Positions 18,798 to 26,717 of a stretch of 64,000 nt of DNA are shown in pieces. The position numbers were made by a program, and so were the translations under genes. This DNA comes from Methanobrevibacter cuticularis (GTDB lineage: Archaea; Methanobacteriota; Methanobacteria; Methanobacteriales; Methanobacteriaceae), in NCBI RefSeq assembly GCF_001639285.1, contig NZ_LWMW01000098.1:36535-100534 (forward strand), read 5' to 3'. Position 1 is the first letter of the stretch; every line of letters begins with the position of its first letter. The notes below the pieces were generated by a model. The model saw only the letters and a program-made list of their open reading frames with translations, made no database searches and was not told the origin of the DNA.

Positions 18798-18897
18798 TAT
18801 TCATTCTCCATTTTAAAAAATATATTATTATAATGCAATATTAAATCTTTAAAATATTTATAATTAAGGGATTGTAAAAAAAATTAGTGATTTTTAG

Positions 18898-18929
<32 letters not shown>

Positions 18930-19143
18930 TTGTTCAATGATTATTAGAAAATCATTAAAAATAGTTTTATCATGAAATAAGAATGAGATATCAAAAAAAT
19001 TACATTATTTTTGTTAGGGTAATTGTTAATCAAATAATGGCTGGAAAAAATATTTCCTAATTAAAAATTGGATGGGAAATGATTCAAAGTTCGTTGAACA
19101 ATGTTGAAAATTCAGGAAATACATTGAACAAATTTAAATATAT

Positions 19144-19435
19144 GAGAGTGTCTCATAAGTAAGATTTTTAAAAAATTTAATAAAAGTATTCCTCATTTAA
19201 AATCTTTAAATATTATATAACTACCTATATTATTTTATTTCTTAAAAATAATATTTAAAAAATCTATAATTTAAACTTAAAATAATATAAATTCTTTAAA
19301 AATCAAACTAAATAAAACAATTAATTTATTATAGCTATTAATACATAATTTATCAACTATTTAATATTTAAATGATTTTCATGGAAACTAATTTCATGAA
19401 AATTTCTAAAAAAGTGACTTATGAGACACTCCCTA
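19144..19435. mobile_element. MITE-like element, GAGTGTC family, copy 2
   Basis: About 290 bp with terminal inverted repeats GAGTGTCTCATAAGT and ACTTATGAGACACTC, flanked by TATAT on both sides. It is homologous over its length to 7857-8144 in inverse orientation. Its ends are cleaner than those of copy 1, so it is probably younger. No coding capacity. Confidence 0.8.
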
Positions 19436-19708
19436 TATTAAATTTTTTTAAACAATGTTCACTTTAGTATACATATTTACTGAACAAAAATAATTATTCC
19501 CTAGCCAAAAAAATTATTGCATCATTTTTTCTTTGTTCTGATTTTTTGCATTCATAATAAAGCATTGATTAATTCTTCTAATTTTTTAATTCCTCTAATT
19601 TATTCTTTAAATAATGGGATTTCAGCTATTTTCTTGCTGTGAAAATTCTTGAAATTAATAGTCAAGCAATTACAAAATATTTAAAAAATATTTTTGAGCT
19701 GTTGAATT

Positions 19709-19842
19709 ATAGTCAAGCACGAAATTTTTGGCAATAATTATATTTTTTATTTAGTTACTATGTCTTTATTTTCAATATAAAGAATAAAATAAACTGTTTG
19801 GGATTTATTAATATTGCCAAAAAATCGTTTTCGACTATAAAA
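19709..19842. mobile_element. Candidate inverted-repeat element
   Basis: Left end ATAGTCAAGCACGAAATTTT then TGGCAATA; the right end read in reverse is ATAGTCGAAAACGATTTTTT then TGGCAATA. The arms match at about three quarters of positions over 27 bases. The length of about 130 bp and lack of coding suggest a small non-autonomous element. It sits in a 1.27-kb spacer with no gene. Confidence 0.45.
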
Positions 19843-19851
19843 GAAAATTCA

Positions 19852-19875
19852 ATTTGTTCCAAAATGGAACAAGTT
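19852..19875. promoter_or_regulatory. Second copy of the TTGTTCC palindrome
   Basis: TTGTTCC-AAAAT-GGAACAA, perfect 7-base arms, sharing its core with 11,033-11,055. It lies 174 bp upstream of the zinc-finger gene. It may be an operator or a hairpin remnant. Confidence 0.35.
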
Positions 19876-20048
19876 CAAAAAGCAAGAATTTTTTTAAAAT
19901 CAACAATTATTTATAAGAATAAACCAATAACTAAAATCAATACTAAACTTCATAGGTTTAACTTTTTCATAGGTTTAACCATAATTGTCATTTAAGGTAA
20001 TATTTATTAGGTAAAACATAGCATGTTAATATATAGGAGAAATAGAAA

Positions 20049-20705
20049 ATGTCAATGAACGTTCCCAAATCAGAAGGCAAATGTATATTTTGTGGTAAAA
20101 CTTTTACTAAAGCAGGAATCAATCGTCATTTAAAAACTCATTTAAAGCAAAAAGAGGCTGAAAATATAAAAGGACAGTCATATCTCATAAAAATAGAATC
20201 TAATCCATACTATGGTTCTCTACCTTATTTTCTTTCATTATGGGTCGATGGTGAGGCAACTATGGAGGATATTGATAGCTTTCTTCGTGGTATTTGGCTT
20301 GAATGTTGTGGACATATGAGTGATTTTTCAAGTGGTCAAGTGTCAATGAGTGAAAAAGTGAAAGAAGTTTTTTATAAAGATTTGAAGTTGGGTTATGAAT
20401 ATGACTTTGGAAGCACCACTGAGCTTCAGTTAACTGTTTTAGGAGAATATTCTGTAAAAGCAGAAGATGAAATAGTCTTGCTTTCACGTAATGACCCTCT
20501 TAAATGGAAATGCGATTCATGTAACGAAGAAATTGCTACTCAGATATGTACTGTTCATGATAGCATGTTTTGTGATAAGTGTGGAAAAAAACATGAAAAG
20601 GAGTGTCCTGATTTTGAGGATTATGCATACATGCCAGTTGTTAATTCCCCTCGTATGGGTGTATGTGGTTATGAAGGAGGATCTATTGATATTGAAAGAG
20701 ATTAG
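20049..20705 (+). CDS. C2H2 zinc-finger protein with a pRiA4b ORF-3-like domain
   Basis: 218 residues in three parts. A classic C2H2 finger lies at 12-31 (CIFCGKTFTKAGINRHLKTH). A pRiA4b ORF-3-like domain follows at about 45-145, recognisable from FLSLWVDGEATMEDIDSFLR and the YEYDFGSTTEL motif. The C-terminal Cys/His cluster is KCDSCNEEIATQICTVHD then CDKCGKKHEKEC, which should bind one or two zincs. The family is widespread in methanogens. A role in DNA or RNA binding is likely but unproven. TAGGAG nine bases upstream supports the ATG. It is a single gene with no coupled neighbour. Confidence 0.85.
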   Translation: MSMNVPKSEGKCIFCGKTFTKAGINRHLKTHLKQKEAENIKGQSYLIKIESNPYYGSLPYFLSLWVDGEATMEDIDSFLRGIWLECCGHMSDFSSGQVSMSEKVKEVFYKDLKLGYEYDFGSTTELQLTVLGEYSVKAEDEIVLLSRNDPLKWKCDSCNEEIATQICTVHDSMFCDKCGKKHEKECPDFEDYAYMPVVNSPRMGVCGYEGGSIDIERD

Positions 20706-20989
20706 GTCTTCTTTCTAAAGAAAATAGTATCTAGTATGTGGGAAATAATCACTTTTAAGAATTTTTATTTTAGTGTGCTGTTTTAATTTTATTTTATTAA
20801 TAAGAATATGGTGCTTAAATGTTTATTTGATGTTATTTTCATTGAATTTAATTTTAATTTTAAGATGATCTAGCTATTTTGAGGGCTTAAAATTTCAAAT
20901 TCTTAAAATCTATTGTTTTTAGGAGATTATTTTAAAATTGTTTAAATGTTACTTAAATATTGTAAATTGATTTTTTCAATGAAACTAGC

Positions 20990-21742
20990 TTATCTATATT
21001 CATGTTTAAAGTTAGGATCATATAATTTAGAAGCTTTAAAATTACCTGGATTTAAAACATCACCTACTACTATCATAGCTGTTTTTGTTATGTTTTCTTC
21101 TTTGACTTTATTAGCTATATCCTTTAAAGTCCCTCTAATAATTAATTGATCTTCCCAAGAAGCTTTTTTTACAACAGCTACTGGAGTATTTTCAGAATAT
21201 TCTTCTTTTAAATCATCTACAACTTCATTTATCATTCCGATTCCTAAGAATATGCACATAGTTGCATTATGGGAAGCTAAACTAGTTAAACTTTCTTTTT
21301 TAGGTTTTGGAGTTCTTCCTTCTGGTCTTGTAATAATGACAGTTTGTGAAATTTCTGGAAGGGTTAATTCTGATTCAAGTGCAGCAGCTGTTGCAAATAC
21401 AGAACTAACACCGGGAATTATTTCATATTCAACATTTCTAATTTTTAATTCTCTAATCTGCTCACCAATAGCTCCATAGATTGAAGGATCTCCAGTGTGA
21501 ACTCTAGCTATTATCTTGTTTGCATCTATTCCTTCTTCTATAATAGCTATTATTTCATTTAAATCAAGAATTGCGCTATTGTAAACTTTAGCTTCTCTTT
21601 TTCTGTGATTAAACACTTCTGGGTTAACAAGTGATCCTGCATATATAATAATATCTGCCTTTTCGATTGCCTTATATCCCCTTATTGTTAATAATTCTGG
21701 GTCACCAGGACCTGCACCAATGAAAATGACTTTTCCTTTCAT
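20990..21742 (-). CDS. cbiF: Precorrin-4/cobalt-precorrin-4 C11-methyltransferase
   Basis: SAM-dependent methylation of the corrin ring at C11 in the anaerobic cobamide pathway, needed for the corrinoid cofactor of methanogen methyltransferases. 250 residues. The family start is IFIGAGPGDPELLT (residues 6-19). ADIIIYAGSLVNPEV follows at about 29. VHTGDPSIYGAIGEQ near 82 and PGVSSVFATAAALE near 110 are the SAM/substrate loops. The ATG has an AGTGATAT-type ribosome site. It reads away from the downstream tandem repeat. The other corrin gene here, cbiC, is 40 kb away, so the pathway genes are scattered. Confidence 0.93.
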   Translation of the reverse strand: MKGKVIFIGAGPGDPELLTIRGYKAIEKADIIIYAGSLVNPEVFNHRKREAKVYNSAILDLNEIIAIIEEGIDANKIIARVHTGDPSIYGAIGEQIRELKIRNVEYEIIPGVSSVFATAAALESELTLPEISQTVIITRPEGRTPKPKKESLTSLASHNATMCIFLGIGMINEVVDDLKEEYSENTPVAVVKKASWEDQLIIRGTLKDIANKVKEENITKTAMIVVGDVLNPGNFKASKLYDPNFKHEYR

Positions 21743-21825
21743 TATATCACTAATTTTAATAATTTTTTTAATTTACTTGTAGCTATTTTTAAAAATCAGC
21801 ATACTTCTAATATTGAGATAATATA

Positions 21826-21995
21826 AGTTATTATTTTGTAATTTTATTAATATTTTTCCTAATGGGGGTGATTTTAAGTTATTGTTTTGTAATTTTATTA
21901 ATATTTTTCCTAATGGGGGTGATTTTAAGTTATTGTTTTGTAATTTTATTAATATTTTTCCTAATGGAGGTGATTTTAAGTTATTATTTTGTAAT
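21826..21995. repeat. 51-bp tandem repeat, about 3.3 copies
   Basis: The unit contains TTATTGTTTTGTAATTTTAT and then TTTTTCCTAATGGGGGTGATT. Three full copies plus a partial lie between the DUF166 gene and cbiF. The GGGGGTGATT part resembles a ribosome binding site and lies in the sense opposite to cbiF. Confidence 0.88.
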
Positions 21996-22075
21996 TTTTA
22001 ATTAATTAGTTTATATTTTATTTCATTTATTATTTTTTAATTATGCAATGTTTTTTAATTATTTTATCATATATC

Positions 22076-22993
22076 TTAATCGTTGTCTTTGTTTACAGGC
22101 ATTTTTTCTTCATATATTTCAATAGCTCCATAAGGACATTCTTTAATGCAAATTTCACAAACACCACATGAACCAGGATCGATTTTTGCTTTACCATTAT
22201 CATCTAAATATATTGTTTCATCACCAGTCAATACATTTGGACAAGAATTTAAACAGATATTATCACATTCTTCTAATCCTTCACAAACTTCTTCATCAAC
22301 TATTGCTGATTTATAGGTGAAACCAATTGCTCTTTTTATAGCTTCTTTTGTTTTGTATGTAGCTAAATGGAGAATAGTATCTCCTGTATTATTGTCACTT
22401 GCCATCGATGCAGAACAAGGGAAATTATGAAGCTTGTTGTTTGCTTCAAATTCAGCATCTTTAGTTGATATTCCTACTAAATTTTCAGCTATAAATGGGC
22501 TAGATCCACAAGGAGTTCCTCTTATAACTTCTATTGAATTTATTTCATCATTAGCTTCAATTTTGAATTTTGGTTTTCCAAGTACCTTTGCAAACTCATC
22601 TATATACTTATCACCGATAGGAAGGAGAGAACAAAATGGTTTTGGAAATAGAATAGCTACATCATCATTTAAAGAGCTTTTAATCTCATTTTGAAGTCCA
22701 ATAGGGATTTGTTTGGGATGATTTGTAGGCACAATCACAGATTTGGCTCCAGATTTTTCAATAATAGCTGGAATTACCATATTTATATCTCCATGTATCC
22801 CAGTAGCTATTATTAAATCTGCTTCTGGGATATTTTCAGGTATATATTCACTGATATCATCAATAAATTCTGGTACTTCATCTTTAGAAGGAAATTCATG
22901 TATCCCAACAATATTTGCTGCAAATCCTTGACTAGCTATTCCATTAACTATTTTTGATCCATATTCTCCTGAACTAATTATAAAAATTTTCAT
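22076..22993 (-). CDS. DUF166 family protein with C-terminal ferredoxin domain
   Basis: 305 residues. The N-terminal 220 residues match the archaeal DUF166 family: MKIFIISSGEYGSKIVNGIA start, DLIIATGIHGDINMVIPAI and RGTPCGSSPFIAENL segments. Its function is not established, although it has been annotated as a thymidylate-synthase-like protein. The C-terminal part carries cysteines CEGLEECDNICLNSCPN and CGVCEICIKECPYGA (about 235-290), one of them a clear [4Fe-4S] cluster motif, so it probably takes part in electron transfer. The ATG has GAGGGGAT upstream. It lies upstream of cbiF on the same strand, separated by the tandem repeat. Confidence 0.85.
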   Translation of the reverse strand: MKIFIISSGEYGSKIVNGIASQGFAANIVGIHEFPSKDEVPEFIDDISEYIPENIPEADLIIATGIHGDINMVIPAIIEKSGAKSVIVPTNHPKQIPIGLQNEIKSSLNDDVAILFPKPFCSLLPIGDKYIDEFAKVLGKPKFKIEANDEINSIEVIRGTPCGSSPFIAENLVGISTKDAEFEANNKLHNFPCSASMASDNNTGDTILHLATYKTKEAIKRAIGFTYKSAIVDEEVCEGLEECDNICLNSCPNVLTGDETIYLDDNGKAKIDPGSCGVCEICIKECPYGAIEIYEEKMPVNKDND

Positions 22994-23312
22994 TCTATCC
23001 CCTCATACTGTTTATTGTGATTTTTAAACTCTCATAACTATAATCTTCTAATTATGATGATTTATTTCTAATTAAAATAGAAGATTTGAAATTATCAAGA
23101 GTATTCTTATAATAGTTTTATATTAATATTTTCTATTAATATCTTTCTATTGATATCATAATTTTTTATTTTTATTTAAATTTTATAATTTCACCTTATT
23201 TCTGTTATTTCATAACAAAATCATGTTTTCATTGCAAAATAATTAAATAATAACAGTATGGATGTTAAAAAATAGTAATACTTTTTAATATTAAACTAGA
23301 AAGAATTAATCG
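22994..23312. other. Divergent spacer, nothing recognisable
   Basis: 319 bp of AT-rich sequence between the DUF166 gene and the first pilin-like gene. It must hold the promoters of both; I see no repeat or palindrome worth naming. Confidence 0.5.
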
Positions 23313-23753
23313 ATGAATTCAAGAGGATTGGTTACAGTTGATTTTGTATTTACATTATTTTTAACTTTATTAATAGCTATGACTACTTTAAGTTTCTTTG
23401 TAAATACATTGGATAATGAGAAAATTATTGAAGAAGAAGTAAATTTTAGATTGTTAATTGATAAAATAGCTAATTCTATAAATCAAGTGAATTCTAATGA
23501 AGTTGGGAATATAAAAGAGGTAAAAATTCCAAATAATCTTTCTAAGATGAATTATAATCTCATAGTCAAAAAAAATAAAGTAATTTTCATATCCAATAAT
23601 AAGAAAGGAGAATCAACTATATTTCCAGTAAGATTAGCAGATTTTAATAACAATACTCTAGAGGAAATAAGATTGAATTCTGGTGAAGCTTATAAAATTA
23701 AGAAATCTATGGATGATAACAATATTTCTATGATCCAAATTTATAGGATTTAA
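23313..23753 (+). CDS. Pilin-like exported protein 1
   Basis: 146 residues. The N-terminus MNSRGLVTVDFVFTLFLTLL is a class III (type IV prepilin-like) signal: a short basic leader, Gly, then an acidic residue at the start of a long hydrophobic helix. The rest is a soluble Asn/Lys-rich domain. Such proteins are cut by an archaeal prepilin peptidase and stay anchored by the helix or assemble into pili. The start is an ATG. A second pilin-like gene follows after 165 bp, and the two may form one surface unit. The exact family is not recognised. Confidence 0.72.
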   Translation: MNSRGLVTVDFVFTLFLTLLIAMTTLSFFVNTLDNEKIIEEEVNFRLLIDKIANSINQVNSNEVGNIKEVKIPNNLSKMNYNLIVKKNKVIFISNNKKGESTIFPVRLADFNNNTLEEIRLNSGEAYKIKKSMDDNNISMIQIYRI

Positions 23754-23918
23754 TGTAGTTCTGTGATTAATTTTTCCGTGTTTTAATCTACTAGCTATTT
23801 ACTTCAATTTTATAGTTGGATTGATTATCAAAATTGTAAGATAGTGGATTTGTTTGTTAAAATTGTAAGATAGTGGATTTTGTTTGTTAAAGTTGTAAGA
23901 TAAGTAAGGTTATAAAAG

Positions 23919-24437
23919 ATGAATTTAAATAGAAATTTAAGAAATGATAACAAAGGGCAGGTAACCATAGAGTTTTTACTTTTAATATCTTTTAGTTTAG
24001 TTTTAATATTTTTATTAGCTAATTCTTTAAGTTATGAAACTGATATCAACTTAGCTATGGCTGCTGCAAGAGAAGGGATAAGTTTTGGATCAACAGAAAA
24101 TAAAATAGCTATTTATGATGATGATGCATATACTAAGTATTCACTTAATAAAACTCCTTTGACTCATAACAATGCAATTACAATAATAAAGATAGAAAAA
24201 TTAAATAGAGGTTTTGATGATAGATACAATAGAACAAGTATTCAAATCAGAGCATATGCATCATCACCAACCTTGACCTCAAGAGAAGATAGAGTTTCAG
24301 CAGGAGATCGAATGAATTATAATATTAGAAAAAGCATAGCTGTGACATTCAACACTACAAAATTAAGTAATTCTTTATATAACCCTTGCTTTTCAAATCA
24401 GCATGTTTTCACTACGGCCAATGTTCAATGGGTTTAA
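23919..24437 (+). CDS. Pilin-like exported protein 2
   Basis: 172 residues. NDNKGQVTIEFLLLISFSLV (about 9-28) is a good archaeal prepilin motif: KGQ before a hydrophobic helix with Glu at position +5. The mature part ends with two Cys-free strands and NPCFSNQHVFTTANVQW. It is probably a minor pilin or a pseudopilin that decorates the cell surface. The spacer before it (23,754-23,918) contains short repeats of TTGTAAGATAGTGGATTT, including near the ribosome site. The two pilin-like genes share orientation and type but not obvious sequence identity. Confidence 0.78.
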   Translation: MNLNRNLRNDNKGQVTIEFLLLISFSLVLIFLLANSLSYETDINLAMAAAREGISFGSTENKIAIYDDDAYTKYSLNKTPLTHNNAITIIKIEKLNRGFDDRYNRTSIQIRAYASSPTLTSREDRVSAGDRMNYNIRKSIAVTFNTTKLSNSLYNPCFSNQHVFTTANVQWV

Positions 24438-24851
24438 ATCAACTAAGAAAATGAATAGGATACATGAATAGTCTGATTTTTTAAGAATAAGATATTGATC
24501 ATGCGATTATACTTAAAAAATACCATCATGAGAAGGAAATGGTGATCTACAGTAAGAGGTTGTAATAAATTGAGCTTTCCTCCTCATAACAATATTAATT
24601 ACACATATGTACTAGCATACATGAAGATAATTTATTTCATGTTTCTACTATATTAATATTTCTATTAATATGAAAAACAATACATTTTGTCATTAAATAG
24701 ACAATGATTAGTTAAAATTTGTACTTAAAAAATAAATTATAAATAATTATATGATATTATATAAAATTTTATTAAATAGTTCATAGATAAAAACTCATAT
24801 AAAAATTTAATAAATATCATAAAGTAAATATAATGAAAATAGGAGATAGTT
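24438..24851. other. Noncoding spacer
   Basis: 414 bp between pilin-like gene 2 and the hydrolase gene. Mixed sequence near the left end (24,480-24,620) might be remnant coding sequence, but no frame is convincing. The right end contains AT-rich promoter-like sequence (TTATATAAAAT near 24,760). Confidence 0.4.
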
Positions 24852-25706
24852 GTGGAAAAAGAACTATACTATGAGGAAGAAGGAAAGGATAACAAAGAAA
24901 CAATAATTTTTATCCACAGTAATTTTCTTAGTAATTGGATTTGGAAAAATCAAAGGAGTTATTTTAATAATAGCTATCATTGTGTATACATTGACCTGCC
25001 TAAACATGGAAATAGCTCTTTTAAAGAAGAATTTTCAATTAAAGATTCAGCTATTCTCATAAAAGAACTAATTGAGAAAATAGCTAAAAATAAGAAAGCA
25101 CATTTAGTGGGAGTTTCATTAGGTGGACAAATAATTTTATATATTCTATCTAAATATCCTGAAGTGATAGATAACGCTGTTATAACTGGAGTGAATCTAA
25201 AGGCAACTCATGATAAAGATGATAAAATAGCTAATTTGATAAATTCACAAAAAGAAAGAAAAATAGACAATTTATTAACTCTTGTGAATCAACTGCAAGA
25301 AGATATTTTAGGTGATAAAAGTCCAGATTTTATTATAAAAGCTTATTTAGCTGAATATGGATTACAAAAAGAATATTATAAAGAACTTAAAGAATCCATT
25401 GAAAATAGTAATAACAGTCTAATTTCAATCACAAAAGAATCACTAAAATTTAAATTCTCAAAACCTAATTCTATTAAAAATAAGAATCTTTTAGTATTAT
25501 TTGGAACTAAAGAATATCCAAAAATAGTTAAATCAGCTGAATTAATAAAAGAAACATTTCCTGAAGCTCAAATATTCAATGTCTATAGAGCTATTCACTT
25601 ATGGAATATAATAGATTATGAATGGTTCAATGAAATTCTAATGGAGTTTTTAACTAAAAAATGCCTTTCACTTAATGAAAAACCCTATTTAAAACGATTC
25701 AAATAG
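24852..25706 (+). CDS. Alpha/beta-fold hydrolase
   Basis: 284 residues. The fold's order is clear: the oxyanion strand IIFIHSNFLSNWIW near residue 20, DLPKHGNS near 50, the nucleophile elbow GVSLGGQ near 88 and the catalytic His in AIHLWN near 258. The acid residue is likely in the strand LLVLFGTKEYPK region. The substrate is unknown; esterase, lipase or C-C hydrolase activities are all possible. The start is GTG after AGGAGATAGTT, a good ribosome site. The gene stands alone, and a 42-bp tandem repeat follows it. Confidence 0.87.
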   Translation: MEKELYYEEEGKDNKETIIFIHSNFLSNWIWKNQRSYFNNSYHCVYIDLPKHGNSSFKEEFSIKDSAILIKELIEKIAKNKKAHLVGVSLGGQIILYILSKYPEVIDNAVITGVNLKATHDKDDKIANLINSQKERKIDNLLTLVNQLQEDILGDKSPDFIIKAYLAEYGLQKEYYKELKESIENSNNSLISITKESLKFKFSKPNSIKNKNLLVLFGTKEYPKIVKSAELIKETFPEAQIFNVYRAIHLWNIIDYEWFNEILMEFLTKKCLSLNEKPYLKRFK

Positions 25707-25729
25707 GTATATTATAATAAATTGCTATT

Positions 25730-25905
25730 TTTTAATTAAATATCTATGGTATATTCAATGGCTATTTTATGTTTTAATTAAATATCTATGGTATATTTAA
25801 TGGATATTTTATGTTTTAATTAAATATCTATGGTATATTTAATGGTTATTTTATGTTTTAATTAAATATCTATGGTATATTTAATGGCTATTTTATGTTT
25901 TAATA
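25730..25905. repeat. 42-bp tandem repeat, about four copies
   Basis: Unit TTTTAATTAAATATCTATGG then TATATTTAATGGCTATTTTATG, with single-base differences between copies. It follows the hydrolase gene. Confidence 0.9.
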
Positions 25906-25950
25906 ATTACATTATATTGTATTATTTTGTATTTTTATCTAAAATGGGTA

Positions 25951-26084
25951 TTATAGTGTTGGACAAAACTTCTCAAAATTATAATATTTTTAAATATTCA
26001 TATTATCATTATTTTTATAAATAAAAGAATTTTAACGATTAAAAATTTAATATTATTTTTAAATCAAATGTCTAGGACTATAAC
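25951..26084. mobile_element. MITE-like element, TATAGT-GACA family, copy 1
   Basis: The ends are TTATAGTGTTGGACAAAAC and, in reverse from the right, GTTATAGTCCTAGACATTTG (shared TTATAGTnnTnGACA). 134 bp, noncoding. Related ends occur at 40,040-40,185 and 44,569-44,715. Confidence 0.55.
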
Positions 26085-26209
26085 ACTAATTAATGGTTAA
26101 TTAAAAAGTATTTTATTTGTATATTTGACTTCTTTTGTCAATTTAATGAAAAATGATAAAAAATTTTTATAATCTTTTATAAATTTTTATAAAGTTAATT
26201 ATATAAAAC

Positions 26210-26390
26210 AATTTAATATATTTTTTTATAGAAGAATTTAAGCTTTTTTAATTAGACAGTATAAGTTTATTTTTCTTCATTTTCCTTTTTTTTTTAAAAG
26301 GTGCTATTATTTGAAAATGTATTTTTGTTTATATAGGGTTTTGTGAGCCTTTTGTTTTTGAGTTAAGTTTATATAGTGATTGCTCATTAA
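26210..26390 (+). promoter_or_regulatory. Conserved adhesin upstream block, copy A
   Basis: Aligns with 30,595-30,800 over about 190 bp: ATAGAAGAATTTAAG, AGACAGTATAAG, a T-rich run, AAAATGTATTTTTGTTTATA and TTTTGTGAGCCTTTTG. Two TTTATATAG boxes about 40 bp apart (near 26,328 and 26,368) look like TATA boxes. The second is about 65 bp before the start of the decayed adhesin at 26,441. Confidence 0.6.
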
Positions 26391-26440
26391 TATATTAGCA
26401 TGCTTTATAATCACATACTAATAATTTTTGAATGATTTTC

Positions 26441-26661
26441 ATGAACTTTAATAATTGAAAATATTTAGATAAAAAGGATTCTTTTGTTTTAGTATTTTTG
26501 CTATTTTCAGTTTTTATGATCTTATTGTCTATTCATTCTGTTAATGGAGTTTATATTAAAGATTTAGGGGTTGTAATGCAGATATTAATAATTCTATTTC
26601 CGTGAACAATAATAATGTTCCTAATTTTATTAAAGCTCCAAAAACATTCTTGTATTTTTAA
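26441..26661 (+). pseudogene. Decayed adhesin-like gene, signal-peptide remnant
   Basis: ATG 26441 is followed by an early TGA, then an open stretch with LDKKDSFVLVFLLFSVFMIL and LSIHSVNGVYIKDLGV, a typical adhesin-like signal peptide. After a frameshift near 26,575 the sequence continues ADINNSISVNNNNVPNFIK and ends at a TAA. It sits just after the conserved upstream block, so it was once an expressed surface-protein gene. It now lies in front of the intact gene at 26,718. Confidence 0.55.
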
Positions 26662-26717
26662 TTAGTCGCTGTATTTTCAATTAATTATTATATATTAAAT
26701 TTAAGAAGGAATTCAAA

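Noticed and set aside
19798..19995. 65-codon frame near the TTGTTCC palindrome
   Set aside because: Begins inside the arm of a candidate mobile element, has no ribosome site and spans the palindrome, so coding is unlikely.
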